From Fomitopsis serialis (lineage: Eukaryota > Basidiomycota > Agaricomycetes > Polyporales > Fomitopsidaceae), in the NCBI RefSeq assembly GCF_022376445.1, contig NW_025955105.1, forward strand, positions 42,488-106,487: 64,000 bases of DNA, read 5' to 3'. Every line of letters begins with the position of its first letter. Within the stretch, counting starts at the first letter, position 1. The position numbers and the translations under genes were made by a program. Below, piece after piece: positions 46,301 to 58,906 of the stretch. Under the pieces are notes generated by a model, which saw only the letters and a program-made list of their open reading frames with translations, did no database searches and had not been told where the DNA came from.

Positions 46301-47810
46301 TACGTTCCATCATCCGTTCCGTCGCTGGCGAGTGAGGATGACTAAATCTCAGTAGGAGAGACAGAGAAGAGGAGTTTCAAGAAGAATCAACCGAAGTACG
46401 CTGAGATCGTCACAGCGCGCTACCGCGAGCGTTATTTCGGAGGTAAATTCAAGCTATGTCTCTACATAAACTCCACGCTAACGTACTTTTAGGCGGAACT
46501 TTCGCGGAGATGTACGTGGAGAGAATGAGGGCTTCCGCGTGGTAATCTCGCTAGTGTTCCTTCATGAAAGGGATTATTCAATTTGATATGCAGGTACGTC
46601 TACGGCTATCGCCAGGGCAAGCAAGCATTTGCGTGGCTTGGAATGAGGTACCTTAATGAGATCCGCGCTGGTAGGCCGTTGTCATCGCCTCATTATGCCA
46701 CATGCTGACCTTGCTGTAGTGTGGTCCAATGACGGAAGGCCTGTGCTTTACATCGGATCGGCCAATCGGCCAATGAGTTCCGATTACGTGTCAACACCAA
46801 GCAGCAGTCGCCTGTCGCGGGGATCCACCCTTGTAGCCGACGAATTTATTGTAGATGGTGGACATGGCTCCACGACGCGCCCTGCGATTGCGGGCGCCGA
46901 CCCTGCCAGTGCGCCAAGCGACGCCCTGACACACGCTGCGCGCGAGAGCCTGCGATCGGTACTGACGAACCCCACACCTCGCTCCCCTGTGGCGTCCGTT
47001 TTACCACCGTGTACCGGTTCCGGATCGCACACTTGGAAGATAACTGCGAATGGGTACACACGCACGTATCGCTGTACGGCATGTGGAATCAAACCTAAGG
47101 AGACGAAGAAAGGAGATCAGTGGCAAGGCGACGATTCCTGGATAGAGCAACCCGCCGTTATGGTCCGCGAAGCATCTGCCTCATCTGCATCGACGTCGGC
47201 TTCAAGCATTTCCACGGTTCTCGACAATCAAGAATTCAGGGACCGCAATACGGGTTCGGTGCGACAAATGAATGCTGCGTCCGCCCGCACATCGCTCGAA
47301 ACAGCCTCTGGTTTATCGTCTATGATGGACATTGATTCCGATGTTGATCATGGACGCCCCGCAGTAACGCCTGTTCGGTGTGCTCCGTCCACACAGACGT
47401 CTCGATCTGAGAGTTTGTACGAGGAATCGAACGAACGCAACCACCTCCCGCAAGTACTCAGACGAAGTAGAAGAAGTCAACGAGCACGAGGAAACTCCAT
47501 GTCCTCGTCACTTTCAACTTCGACGCTGGTGCAAGATAGCCCGCAGCAATCCATGTCCATGCCGGGAGGGATGCCTCCGCCATCGCAAGGTGACCGCGCG
47601 AGTCGTCAATCGGATCTCGTTTGTGACAATTCCAAGCCCTCGACACCTGTCCTCCCTCATGATCATTGTGATCATCAACCTTGTCCTACGCATGCATGGC
47701 ATGTGGTACGGGCTAATGGTACGCACCGTCGATACGAATGTAGCTGTGGTGTCATCGTGAAGGAACGAATATCAAGGGATCCGGAACGTTGGGTAGACGC
47801 GTGCAGGTGA
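43381..47810 (+). CDS. RNA-dependent RNA polymerase (QDE-1/RDR type)
   Basis: Cellular RdRP that makes double-stranded RNA for RNA silencing. 1088 residues from 15 exons: 43381-43610, 43668-43863, 43928-44066, 44496-44749, 44823-45119, 45173-45291, 45346-45368, 45416-45475, 45534-45582, 45640-45931, 45996-46299, 46356-46442, 46493-46541, 46594-46670, 46720-47810. Family landmarks are FFRED...KYAARLALSFSST, HTDGCGMI, FQIRRGGLKG, YRNPSYSPADIRVFRAV, MASGDLDGDQYLVVWD with the catalytic Asp triad at 457, 459 and 461, and RASAWYVYGY near the end of the core. The last exon adds about 360 residues with two C-H-C-C clusters (CTGSGSHTW...CTAC; CPTHAW...CSC) around a Ser-rich linker, probably zinc-binding and not a usual RdRP domain. 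Intron 6 has a GC donor; intron 3 is 429 nt. It lacks the longer N-terminus of Neurospora QDE-1. Confidence 0.92.
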
Positions 47811-48136
47811 CGCGACAGAAACTTGTTTATTGCTTAACTTTGGCATCATTTTGAAGCATGTTGTATATGTACTGTATCAATCAATCTGGGACACGGACTG
47901 CACTCTGCGAGCAGCACTGTGGTAAAGCAGATCTAAGGACAGGTCTTTGCTTCGTTACAGTTTACACCCATTTGCAATGCCGCCGTATTACCTGGTCCGA
48001 ATTGGATGAACGCTTGAACACTTGAACCTTGATAGTGACTAGTCTACAACCACGACAATTCCTATCTTCAAGCCTGCATACTAGTAATCAGTACTGTTCT
48101 TGCCCCTCTATACAGATCATTGCACACTGAGACGGG

Positions 48137-50728
48137 ATGCCTTTGCGTGGAACCGACCACACCGAGGATGTTCGGAGTGACGCAGCCTACTTCAAGACAC
48201 TTGCGGATCTGGACGACTGGGCCACTAAACCTCATGCTGGTCTAGACGGTGTATTGCCCTACATAGCGCGCCCACTGGTCGGAACGGATGCTTCATCTCA
48301 GAACAGAGGCAAACTTCTGGTGATACGAACCTATCACTGAACAGTGGAACGATAACTGACATTATACCTATTGCAAAGGTGTGCCATGACTACAAGGTAA
48401 TGTTAGGACAGGATTGTACGGACCACAAATTCACGCGATGTTTACACAGGGTGGCTATACTGAAACACCCTCGGGGCTCGCCTATACATTCAACTTTTGG
48501 TCCTACTGCGATACGTTCATTTAGTGAGTAAGGCCGGGCGGCGCTGGCGACTGCTCGCTTAACGAGGAGAGCAGTTTTTCGCACCATCGGGTGACGGTAC
48601 CTCCGGCAGGATGGATTAACGCTGCCCACAGGCAGGGTGTGAAGATGCTCGGGACTCTGTGAGTGTGGGCCCTGCAGAATTGACTGCCACGTTGTCGCTG
48701 AAACATCGCACCAGGATATTTGAACATGACGCTGGGCAGCAGGATTGCTTGCGGGTCCTTGTCGGACACCTGCCGCAGTCGAAGACGGGGCCAGCTGCTC
48801 CATCTGCGGACAGCTCATTTCCCTTGTCGCCACATTACGCGAAGCTCCTCGCTGAGTTGGCACATCAACGAGGATTCGATGGCTACCTCCTCAATGTGGA
48901 AGTTCCTCTGATTGGTCGCATCGAGCAGGCTAGGGCTCTCGCAGCGTGGATCTCCGTACTCGAAAGCGAGCTCAAGCGGAGGATTGGCTCGCACGCTGAG
49001 ACTATCTGGTAAGGCATAAGGCAGCACGACAGGCATCCGATAACTGACCGTCTCTACGAAGGTACGATAGCGTTGTCGTCACGGGCGATCTGCGCTGGCA
49101 AGACAGGCTGAACAACTACAACCTGCCATTCTTCCTTCCGTCGTCTGGTTTCTTCACGAACTATACAGTGAGTGACCGATCAAATCGACGTGTCTACCCT
49201 AGAACTCATATCCGCGCAGTGGCGGCCCAACTATCCGTCCCTCACAGCGCAATACTTCTTCAGCCTAGATCCCGCCTTGATGACCGTCCCCAAAACACTC
49301 CAGGACATTTACGTCGGCATCGACGTTTGGGGCCGCGGCCAACACGGTGGAGGCGGGTTCGGGTCTTACCGATCCCTTGCGCACATCGACCCAGAGTTCC
49401 TAGGACTCAGCGTCGCCTTCTTTGGGCCCGGCTGGTCCTGGGAGACCGAGCAGGACAAGCCTGGCTTTTCCTGGGAGACGTGGTGGGCGTACGAGCGCAA
49501 GCTTTGGATCGGGCCCGAGACGGAAGGCGAGGCCGTAGAAGTCCCTCCACACAATCCCCGTGCGGGCGAGCCGGACTGCCAGCACGGCGAGTTCACCCCC
49601 GTCTCTGCGTTCTTCCCTCGACAGGCCCCGCCCAACCCCAGGGAGCTGCCGTTCTTAACATACTTCTCGCCGGGCATCGGGTACGCTTGGTTTGTGCAGG
49701 GGAAGAAAGCGTACGTAACCACAGCTGGTTGGACAGATCTGGATAAGACAACGGCACTAGGTGACCTTGTATGGCCACGGCCCTCGCCGCAATGGATCGA
49801 TTCCCAAGAAGCGCTGCCAGTGCCTGCGACGTCGACCTCGCTCTGCTTGACGGACGCGTGGCTTGGTGGTAGCTCTCTCAACATCACTCTATCTCTATTG
49901 GGACAGGAAGGCGAAGACAATGCTCGCAGGTCCCTCTGGATCCCTGTCCAGACGCTTGCACTCTCGCCCCATGTATCCTACACCGTCACTCTTGTCTACA
50001 AGGTTACCTCTCATTCCATCCTCGAACTCGACGTCATGCCCTCTGTGAAAGTATTGGGAGACTCGCCCACACCTGCCTTCGACGTCAAACAGAGGTCACC
50101 TCAAAGCTCAGGCTTGCCGCATGGCTGGCAGTCCCTCTCTGCGGACGTCATCCTGCGGAATGACCAGTCGACCAACGTCCTATCAGCAGTCGCCCTCGTC
50201 GTAGGCTTCAAAGCTCCCACAGATTCCATCGACACTAACATCCTCCTGGGCCTCATGAGTGTCCATCCTACCTCACCTTCCCCCGCTCCCGGCGTCAGCC
50301 CCCACCAGCCGAAAATCCTGTGGGCAGACTACGCTCTCCAACCAAAGAATGCATCACGGTTGTCTGGTGTCCTATCCTGGGACATCGCAGCTTCGCTTGG
50401 GCCTGTGACCAGCACTGCATTGGCTAGAGACCCGGAGAGTCCGACACCGCTATGGACGCTTGAGGAGGCTTTCCCTGCATTCGCGTTCTTCAACATCTAT
50501 GCACAGGTGTATCCGTCCGATGGGAACATCGGCGGTCCAGAGACCGCCATTTGGATCGGGACAACAGGTCTCGACGGGAGGCGGAATAGGTTCGGAGTCG
50601 ATCCTGCCTGCCTTTCTGCGGCGATGTCGAACGCGAAGACCTTGAGATTCTATGTACAAGGCGTGACTGACCGCGGGGCCGTCTTGACTTGGGACAACTG
50701 CGTTTTCGTCGATGCTCACTTGAGTTGA
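48137..50728 (+). CDS. endo-beta-N-acetylglucosaminidase, GH85
   Basis: Cytosolic ENGase that cuts the chitobiose core of N-glycans, GH85 family. Seven exons (48137-48319, 48379-48396, 48450-48523, 48575-48658, 48715-49008, 49062-49167, 49220-50728) give 755 residues in frame. The TIM barrel shows PLVGTD, VCHDYKGGY, FNFWSYCDTFIYFSHHRVTV, PAGWINAAHRQGVKMLGTLI, GFDGYLLNVE with catalytic-site Asn180 and Glu182, WYDSVVVTGDLRWQD and FFTNYTW. GIDVWGRGQHGGGGF closes the barrel; a beta-sandwich region and the C-terminus VLTWDNCVFVDAHLS follow. No signal peptide is seen, as expected for a cytosolic ENGase. Exon 2 is only 18 nt. All catalytic features are intact. Confidence 0.95.
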
Positions 50729-50912
50729 TCTGTTGGGATCCGGATGTGGGGGACAGCGATGACGGGCAATAGGAATGACCATATCGTGCGTTGAATAACA
50801 TACAGGTGATGATGTACGAGGAGGTACTATGCTGAGAATACAAATGGAACGTATAAAGACAAATTATGCAGCTATACAGATCTACAGGTGACACATATTC
50901 CCGGATATCTCA

Positions 50913-53900
50913 TCATGGTGACGGAGCGTCCATATCGTCAGTGGAGGCCTCCTCAACGAACACCTTGGCGTTCTCCATGAGCTCACGGACGACCTCGGTG
51001 CGATCCCAGTCGGATCGATGCCGCCATACACAACCAAGGCATATTGCGCGCAGCTGCTCGAGCTGTTCCACGCTGAGAGACGTCGTGTCGTCTCGCAATA
51101 TCCGCTTCAGGTCACATATAAGGTACTCGTCCAGGATGAAGTCAGGCACCGGACTGGGTGTACGATGGATCTCCATGGGCACATCGGGCACATCGGGCAC
51201 ATCGGGTTGGGTCGTCTCAGCCTCCTCACTGGGAGCCGGCTGTTCGGGGACGGCAGGCTCTGCATGCATTGACGGCTCTGGCTGCGGCGGATATATTTCA
51301 ATCTCAGGCGCGGGCGGAGCAAAGGGCGCGATTGACGGCGTATTATGCGAGAGGAAGGGATTGTTCTGGATATCGAGTGTCACTGAAGAGGGACCAGCCT
51401 GAGGCATGCCCGTGGGTGACGGAAGTGGGTTAAGTAGTGAAGGGTCGAAGCCACCGGTGCGACGCGGAAGCTCGGGCTCGAGCTCAAGCTGAGGTTGAGA
51501 TTGAGGTTGAGATTGCAGGTCCTCGGGACCCTGGGCCGGCTCGTTGGGTACGGACACTTGCTCATGGAAACCATTCAACTGTGGCTCTGGCACGGATAGT
51601 GTCTGAACTTGTTCCACGTCGTCTGCGAAGCGTACGCCAGCTGGTTTTTCAGGCGATAGAGTTGCTGCAGCGCTGTCCATCATCCCATCGGCGTCCGTAC
51701 GTGAGCGCTTCGAAGCTCTATCGCCGTTCTCGTCTTCTGAGCCCGTGGCAACCGCAGAGGTGGATCGATGCCTCTTGCCTCGCCGCTCAATGTGCGTGGG
51801 GTCCGTGATGGAGATCTCCAAGGGCTGGCCGTTTTGTCGCGCACTCCGTCGGATACCAGGAGCAGCATTTGACGCGGCCTCAGCCTCCTGTGCTTCCTTC
51901 TCCTTCTCCTTGTTCTTCCTGTACTCCTCTCGACGCCGTCTCTCCCGAGCTGCCATGCGCTGGCATTCTAGCCTGAACGAAGGGTCGAAGTCGTTGATGC
52001 TGACTTCAGCTGCAGTCAACATCGCCTTGGCGCGGAAGAGTCGGTCAGGGTCCTCATGTATCCTAACCTCAGTGTTGTGGACAATCTTGCGGATGTCGTC
52101 AAGGAAGTCATCAGGAGTGAGATACCGATTGCGATAGAGCTCGAGGTGCATCCGCTCGAGATCCATATCGAACAACGGGGGTTGCGGCGGTATTGGAGGT
52201 ACCGGCGGCGCCACCTCATGCACCCCATTGATACCGTTCACCTGCGGCTGGTCAACATGTTCCGTATGCTGCTCTCCAGTCATCTCGACGATCCCGTCAC
52301 CATTCGTCCGGATCTCGACGTTGGTGGTGACCACTTCTACTTCTTGATGGACGACATTGAAGTCGTAGTTGTACTCCTCCTACACAAAACATGAGACATC
52401 AGGTCGACAGAGGAAGGTCAAGACGTACCATCGCTCTCTTGGTAAAGCGCTTGAACTTGCGTTTCAGCTCCTGCAGTATCGGGCCCAGGCGATACCTCAA
52501 CAACGTAATGACGCGCTGATCATTCTCCTCTTGGACGGCAAGCTCTGCAGCCGTAGGTTGTCGTGGCTCTAAAGGTGGAGCGACGGGCAGCTCTTCCAAC
52601 ACTCGCTTCTTCCGCTTAACACCATCGGGGAACTGATTCGGTGGCCGCCGAACATCCTTCAGTAGACCCTCGAAGAACTGTTCTCGCTGTAACGGCGCTG
52701 GATGAGTCAACTCCACGCGGTTGTCTCGCGTTGGACCGAACCACGACCGGATGTCCCGCGGAAGAGACAGGAAGGGGCCATCAACGACAGCCAGTAGTAG
52801 CACAGGGTCCGTGGGCGCCAGCGTGTCGAGCATCGCGCGGACAGTCGTTCTGGTAGTCTCCGACACAGCAGCACACCAGCCTACCAGTGATGGGATGTAG
52901 ATGACCGAAGGCTGATGTCTCTTCGCCTCCACGAAGAGCTGGACAATAGCTGCTTCTGGGGTCTGGGATGCACCATTCAGTCCACGCCGAACTTCAAGAA
53001 AACAACCACATACCCGCGTGGAGTCGCCCATGAGGCTGCCGAGATCCAGGCTCTGGACATGGTATCCTTCCAAGTGGTGTAGCACTGCTGCAGCAACGTA
53101 TGCCTGACCCATCCCCGAGGGACCATGTAGTACGACACGCGGCCTATACACGCGTAGTGTTTCCATAGCTTTAAAGGTGGATGTTAGCGCCACCGCAGAC
53201 TTCTACAAGACTGACGTACACTGAAGCATCAGTTCACGGTCAAGCGCGCCTTCGCTGCTTCCGTCTTCCCACTCCGCCTCCTCAAGCGCTGTCCGTTTCT
53301 TGTTTACTGGCAGGACCTTGGCGATGACTTCCTTCATCTTGTCCAGCGAATACTGCAGCAGGGGCTCAAGCTGTGATGGCAACGGCGAAGCCGCGGATGA
53401 GACTGAACGAGCGGATGAAGGTACCAGCTCTACACAAGAATGAGACATGAGCCTGATCTTGTGGATAGGGTGCTGTCAAACGTACTCTTGATTGCTATCA
53501 TGAAGTCGCGCAACTCCACCTCGATCGTTTCTGGCTTGAGTAGTAACCGATCATTGGACTTGTAGATCTGCGGGTAACGTCTCTGAACAGCATTCAGAGC
53601 GGCTTCCGTGCAGAGAGCCTAAGATGGTGTTTGACCACGTTCCACCCTGATCTTCATGTTTACGTACCCTTATATCAGCACCGCCATAACCCTTGGTGAG
53701 CTTCGCCAGGCCCTTCACATTGGTCTCGCCGATCTCGCCTTCCCAACCAGCCCACTTCTTCGTCATGATATGAAGGATACGCTCTCGTGCCTCCAAGCTA
53801 GGCAACGCGAAGTAGAACTCTCGATCGAACCTGCCTGGTCTCCGCAACGCAGGATCAATAGCATCGGGCCGATTCGTCGCGCCGATTACAATGACCTGGC

Positions 53901-55771
53901 CTCGGCCGTCCATACCATCCATCAGCGCCAGTAGTGTCGATACGATCGACGCATGGATCTGGTCCTGTTTCGAGGATCGCACAGGCGCGAGGCCGTCAAT
54001 CTCGTCGAAGAAGATGATACTGGGCTGCTGGTTTCTTGCTTCCTCAAAGAGTAGGCGGAGCTGGCGTTCAGCCTCGCCGACCCATTTCGATAGACAGTCG
54101 GCGCCCTTCCGCATGAAGAAGGCTGGGCAGAGGATGAGCCAGAGGCAATATATTCAAACGCATGTACATACAGATCTTCTTGCCATCGGAACGGCAGCTC
54201 GCCGCGAGTGCGCGAGCTAGGAGAGTCTTACCGGTTCCCGGGGGACCATGGAAGAGTACACCACGCGGGGGAGTGAGACCGAAGCGTTGGAACACCTCAG
54301 GGTATAGCAAGGGCAACAATGTCATCTCCTTCAACGAGTTGATATCTAGTGAGGATATGAGCAGCTAGACGGGGCCGAAAAGCTGACCGCGCTCACGATC
54401 GTCCAGTCCACCGACTTCGTCGAAGGTCACATTCTGGTTTACCGCAAGAGGATCAGCATCAGCAAGAGCTGATGTACAAAGGCGGTCAGTCCAAATCGGA
54501 GTGCAATAGAACTAGTCAACTTACTTGCATCCCCAACCTTGCCCAGGTTCGATGGCGTCCCGGCGGCTGCCATGTCGCCAAAGAGGCCCCCAGCGCCACC
54601 GGCGAATACGCCACTACCCATGGCCCCAGTTCCGAAGGGCTGTTTCCGTGGTGTCCGTGAAGGAAAGTCGGAGTCCTGCCCACTCACAATAAGTCTGAGG
54701 GCCTTGGTCAGACATGTAACTACGCACCGAATCATCCCCGGCCGGACCACCCATCCATCTGCTCAGTTCAGCACCTGTCGCACTCCAGCCGGGCACCTTG
54801 GCCTTGCCATGGCGGCCTTTCGCTTGATTCCCATTCGAGCGTGGCTTGGGTTGAGGCGGTCGCATTTCTTCCAGCGCTGGCGGGATGGCGTAGTTGATCT
54901 TTGTGCGCTGCCGCAGCAAGTACGGACGGTCACCCTGCTCTGGCTCTTGTCCCGCCTCACCATCTACATCCACTTCTCCTTCGGCATCCGCGTCACCATC
55001 CAGTTCGGGATCAGGGGAAGTGTGCGGGGCGTCGTCGAACGAGCCATCAGCGTCAGCGGACCCAGATGACGCTACATCCTCGTAGCCCTCATCGTCGCGT
55101 TGACCCCGCGCACTTTGTCGCGTCGCACGCTTGCCGGTGCGTTTGCGAGTCTGTCGCGACGTCGATGCCTGAGTGCGAGACCCTGATCGACGCGTGATGC
55201 GTGCACCGCGCGCGTCCTGACCCGACGCGCCGTTCCGAGTCTTGCTTCGTAGCCCATAGCCCGAGGTCCCGTCCTCCTCCTCGTCACTCTCCACAAAACC
55301 CTTCAGGTTGCCGGGTTTTCTGCGCGGTTTCCGAAAGGCATAGGGCGTCGGCCCGTCTTCGTCCGTCTCGTCCTTTGCGGCGACCTCCTGCTTGCTTGGT
55401 GAAGGAGCGCGATCGTGGCCCAACAGCAGAGGGTCGTCCTCGCTTCCCGACTCTTTGTACGACATTGACAGGACCTTTCTGCCTCTAGCGGTCGTCTTGT
55501 ACTCGACTGGCGGTTGTTCAGGCTCATCATCCTCGGCTGGTACTTGTTCTTCATCTACGTCCATGGATGCGTTGCTCTCGTGATACTCCGATCCCGACGC
55601 ATTGGATTCCGAGCGTACGCGAGCCGACGCGCGAGTACTAGGAGCCATGAGGGGAATCTTGATCCTCAGAGACTGGTTGGGTTCGTGAGTGGTGTTCTGA
55701 GTGGCGACGTCGGTAGGTACAGTAGGATCCTTGGGCCAGTCTCCCAGATTTTCGACGGATGGCATGAACAA
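50913..55771 (-). CDS. YTA7: ATAD2/Yta7-type AAA ATPase with bromodomain-like region
   Basis: Nuclear chromatin AAA ATPase (Yta7 in yeast, ATAD2 in animals, Abo1 in fission yeast). Ten exons (55771-54728, 54675-54525, 54468-54397, 54345-54172, 54122-53668, 53618-53486, 53429-53220, 53168-53014, 52962-52429, 52379-50913) give about 1464 residues. The N-terminus is acidic and disordered. AAA1 has Walker A GPPGTGKT (about 456-463), Walker [10 protein letters not shown] (about 516-524), [20 protein letters not shown] and [19 protein letters not shown]2 is degenerate (GPSGMGQAY in place of Walker A), as usual for the family. A divergent bromodomain-like region lies around residues 1045-1130 ([20 protein letters not shown]...[11 protein letters not shown]). 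The start is unsure: ATG at 55771 or 55648 ([12 protein letters not shown]). Confidence 0.92.
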
Positions 55772-56465
55772 TAGCAGACGAGTGAAGATGAGCTGCTACG
55801 GCCACCTTACCGTGGAGCGGTTCAGTCGTCGCCAGAGCAGGATAGATGACGAGCTGGCTGCTGTCGGCGAGGACGAGGGAAACGACGAGCGCGAGGATGG
55901 CACAGACAATCCGAGTTGCTGAGGCGTAATAGACGGAAAGAGGGGGCGTTGTTGTTTGGCGCTATTTGCACGGTGTGGCAGTGTGTTACCTTGTTTGGCT
56001 TATCAAGCCTCGCCGCCCGTCTTCTCCTGCCTGTCTACGCATCCTCCGCCAGAAAACGAGCTCGAATGCGAGTGTAGGATGGAAGACATGAGATGCTAGG
56101 TGTCCGAAGATACGCGTCGAAGGGGTATGCATGTACTGAAGTTGTCTGGAGAAGAATTGAATGATTTGAGCGGCCAGGAGAGCGTGGACAACATCCTCAA
56201 CTACCTTCCTCGACTCGGTCTCATGGCAGTCGCGGTGAGAGATGGAGAAAACGATGCTCCCGACGTCGAGATGCTGGTGGGTTGAGAGCGTCTACCAGGC
56301 TCCTACGCAGTTTCCTGACGTAGCGCCCAGTCGCGCGACTCCCAAATATGGCACGCTTATATGACTAATCAAGGCAGCTGCCTGACTGGGCCACGTCGCG
56401 TGAATCACCGCATTTTCTCTTGCCACTCGACCACCATCATCATCGTCCCAGCCCCCCTCACCATC
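55772..56465. other. divergent promoter region
   Basis: Shared upstream space of the ATAD2-type gene (-) and the Hrp1-type gene (+). A 61-codon plus-strand frame (56100-56285) ends in a stop and shows no known motif; it could be an upstream ORF or noise. Confidence 0.4.
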
Positions 56466-58468
56466 ATGTCCGACCTCGACGCAGACCTGTACGGCGGTGA
56501 GCATTGTATATACGGCTGGAAACAATGTCGGGCTTAAAGAGGGCTGTAGATCTCTACGGCAATGACGAGCAAGAATATGCAGTTCCGACCCAGCACGCCG
56601 AGGAACCTGCCCCAACAGAAGCTCAGGACACGCAGGCACCGCAAAACACTCAGCCAGCCAAGGCTCACCTGGAGAAGCCACCCGAAGGTATCAACTCACC
56701 TGTATCGAACCCAGCTGTCGTTGCAAGTACCGCACCATCAAGTGTTTCCAATGGCTCCGCAATCCCATCCTACACGTCCGACTCGGCGCAGCCCATACAG
56801 ACGTACCAGGAGCGCCAGGCAGATGACTATAGGGAGGTGCAACAGCCTCATCAAGACTTCCAGGCCGGAGGGCCTGCCGACCGACCTGTGCGACCCTCAG
56901 AAATGAAGGAGGAAGGGTGAGTTTTCCTAATTTCATGTCACTGACCTCTTCCAGGGCGCTCGCTGTGCTGTCCACTTGACTGGGATGGGTCTTCAAACGG
57001 GCCTTAGTTATGGACAAGGTTGCTTGTGTAGCAATGCGCGCGGCGCCGCGGTAGTCACCGATATCGCCTACGACTAGCTCTAGCACATCTGGGATACCTA
57101 GTCTAGGCTAGGCTAGCATCGCTTCGCTACACAGTCACGCACAGTAGAGTCGTCCGTTTCTCTACCCTGGTCGTGCTCCTCTGTTCTAGGCTACCGATGC
57201 TAATATCAGTTCTTGCTCTCCCATATCCTGTATCGTCCGACCTCCTGCCCATGCAATATGCGTCAACGTCAAACCTCGTGATCATCAGGAAAATGTTCAT
57301 TGGCGGCCTCAATTGGGATACTACAGATGGTACATACTTATTCATAGTCCGCCTTGTGTCTCAATTCGTAGTGCTAAATAGCATATCATGGCAGAGGGTC
57401 TCCGCAAGTATTTCTCGCAGTTCGGAAAGGTCGAAGCATGCACAATCATGCGCGACGCGGCAGGTCGCTCGCGGTGTTTCGCGTTCCTCACGTTCGAGGA
57501 CCCCGCGTCCGTGAACGCCGTCATGGTTCGGGAACATTTCTTGGACGGGAAGATTGTACGTAACGTACTGTCGTTCTGTAGCGCTCGTCGTCTGAATGTA
57601 GACCGTAGATCGATCCAAAACGTGCGATTCCGAGGCAAGAGCATCAACGAGCGACGAAGCTCTTCATCGGTGGCTTGGCTGGAAGTGTCACATCCGAATC
57701 GATGCGGGAGTATTTCTCTCAGTATGGCAAGGTCGTCGATGCAACAGTTATGTTGGACCGCGAGACAGGCCGGAGCAAAGGCTTTGGCTTCGTTTCCTTC
57801 GAAAACGCGGATGTACAACCGCTTCTCGGCTTCGGTAACCTCGAGATCGATGGAAAGCTGGTGGGTTTCGCTCGTGCAGGTTTTCGCGTAGTCCTCCTGC
57901 TCATCAGCCTCACGTATAGATCGACGTCAAACTCGCTCAGCCACGCTCACAACGCGAGAATTTCTCAGAGGGCGGGCAGGCAGGGCAGAGCGGTGGGCAA
58001 GGTGGTCAAAGCGGCTACGGGCGCGGCGGAAACTACGGCGCACAGGGCGGCGGCTTCGCCGGCGCCCCGGCCGCGGCGAGTGCAGGTGGCAACGCACCCT
58101 TCGACCCCACACAGCTTGCCCAGCTATACACGCGTATGATGCAGCAGATGGGCATGAACCCCATGATGGCGGGAGGCATGAACATGATGGGCGGCATGGG
58201 CGGAGGGTTCGGCGGAGGGATGAGCGGTGGCCGCATGATGCCTGGCATGGGCATGGGCATGGGTGGCGGTATGAGTCCTGGCATGGGTATGGGCCGCGGC
58301 GGCGCAGGTATGGGCGGACCCGGTGCGATGAGCCCTGGAGGAAGCATGGGCCCGAACGTCCCTCGTGGCCCACGCAACGGTCCCGGAGGCCCCGGAGGAC
58401 CTGCGGGTGTAGGCCCGCAACGCGCCGGCCAGCGCGGTCAGCACAACTACCATCCTTACGCCCGGTGA
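56466..58468 (+). CDS. HRP1: two-RRM RNA-binding protein, Hrp1/Nab4 type
   Basis: hnRNP-like protein of cleavage factor IB that binds UA-rich polyadenylation enhancers and shuttles from the nucleus. Six exons (56466-56496, 56550-56916, 57289-57329, 57395-57555, 57609-57860, 57920-58468) give 466 residues in frame. RRM1 begins KMFIGGLNWDTTDEGLRKYF (about 134) with RNP1 RCFAFLTFED. The linker is DPKRAIPRQEHQRATK. RRM2 has KLFIGGLAGSVTSESMREYF and RNP1 KGFGFVSFEN, ending in KLIDVKLAQPR. The tail is Gly-rich, then a Met-Gly repeat (MGGGMSPGMGMGRGG), typical of low-complexity hnRNP domains. Intron 2 is 372 nt, long for this locus, and could contain an alternative exon. It is in the same window as RNA14, its partner in 3'-end formation. 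Confidence 0.93.
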
Positions 58469-58906
58469 TTGGACGTCCTTCAAGGACTTTGCGATGTTGC
58501 TACGATATTCCGTTGTTGTGTAGTGACTGGCAATAGTTGCGCCCAGTATGACCACCACTTATGTTATGTCCTAAGCTTAGATATTCAGTCCTTAAGGGAT
58601 AATGTAACTTTGTGGTCGTCGCGTCCTGGCAAGATCGCGTAGAGCAATCATGTTCACCTATCACGCAGTGGAAGCTCTGGAGCACCTCCACTACCTTGCT
58701 ACTCTCAGCGTGGCCTCGCGCGAAAGCGATGTAGCAATCGCACTGTTAATACTATGAAGGAACATGACACGTAGGTCGCCCTAGCTTCTCATTCAAGTAG
58801 ACATCTTCATTACATTGCATGAGTTCCGTTATAAATCGTGAATACACGTACATACTACCAACAACATCATATACGTTTACGAAGAGAATTGACCCTGGCA
58901 TTGCCA
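58469..58906. other. convergent 3' ends, no gene
   Basis: Between the stop codons of the Hrp1-type gene (+) and the oxalate decarboxylase (-). No coding signal. Confidence 0.4.

Noticed and set aside
43381..47810. RdRP as an integrated viral sequence
   Set aside because: The DLDGD motif, QIRxGG block and 14 introns are those of cellular QDE-1/RDR enzymes, not of viral polymerases.
49366..49920. 184-codon minus-strand open frame
   Set aside because: Antisense of the GH85 catalytic exon; no motif.
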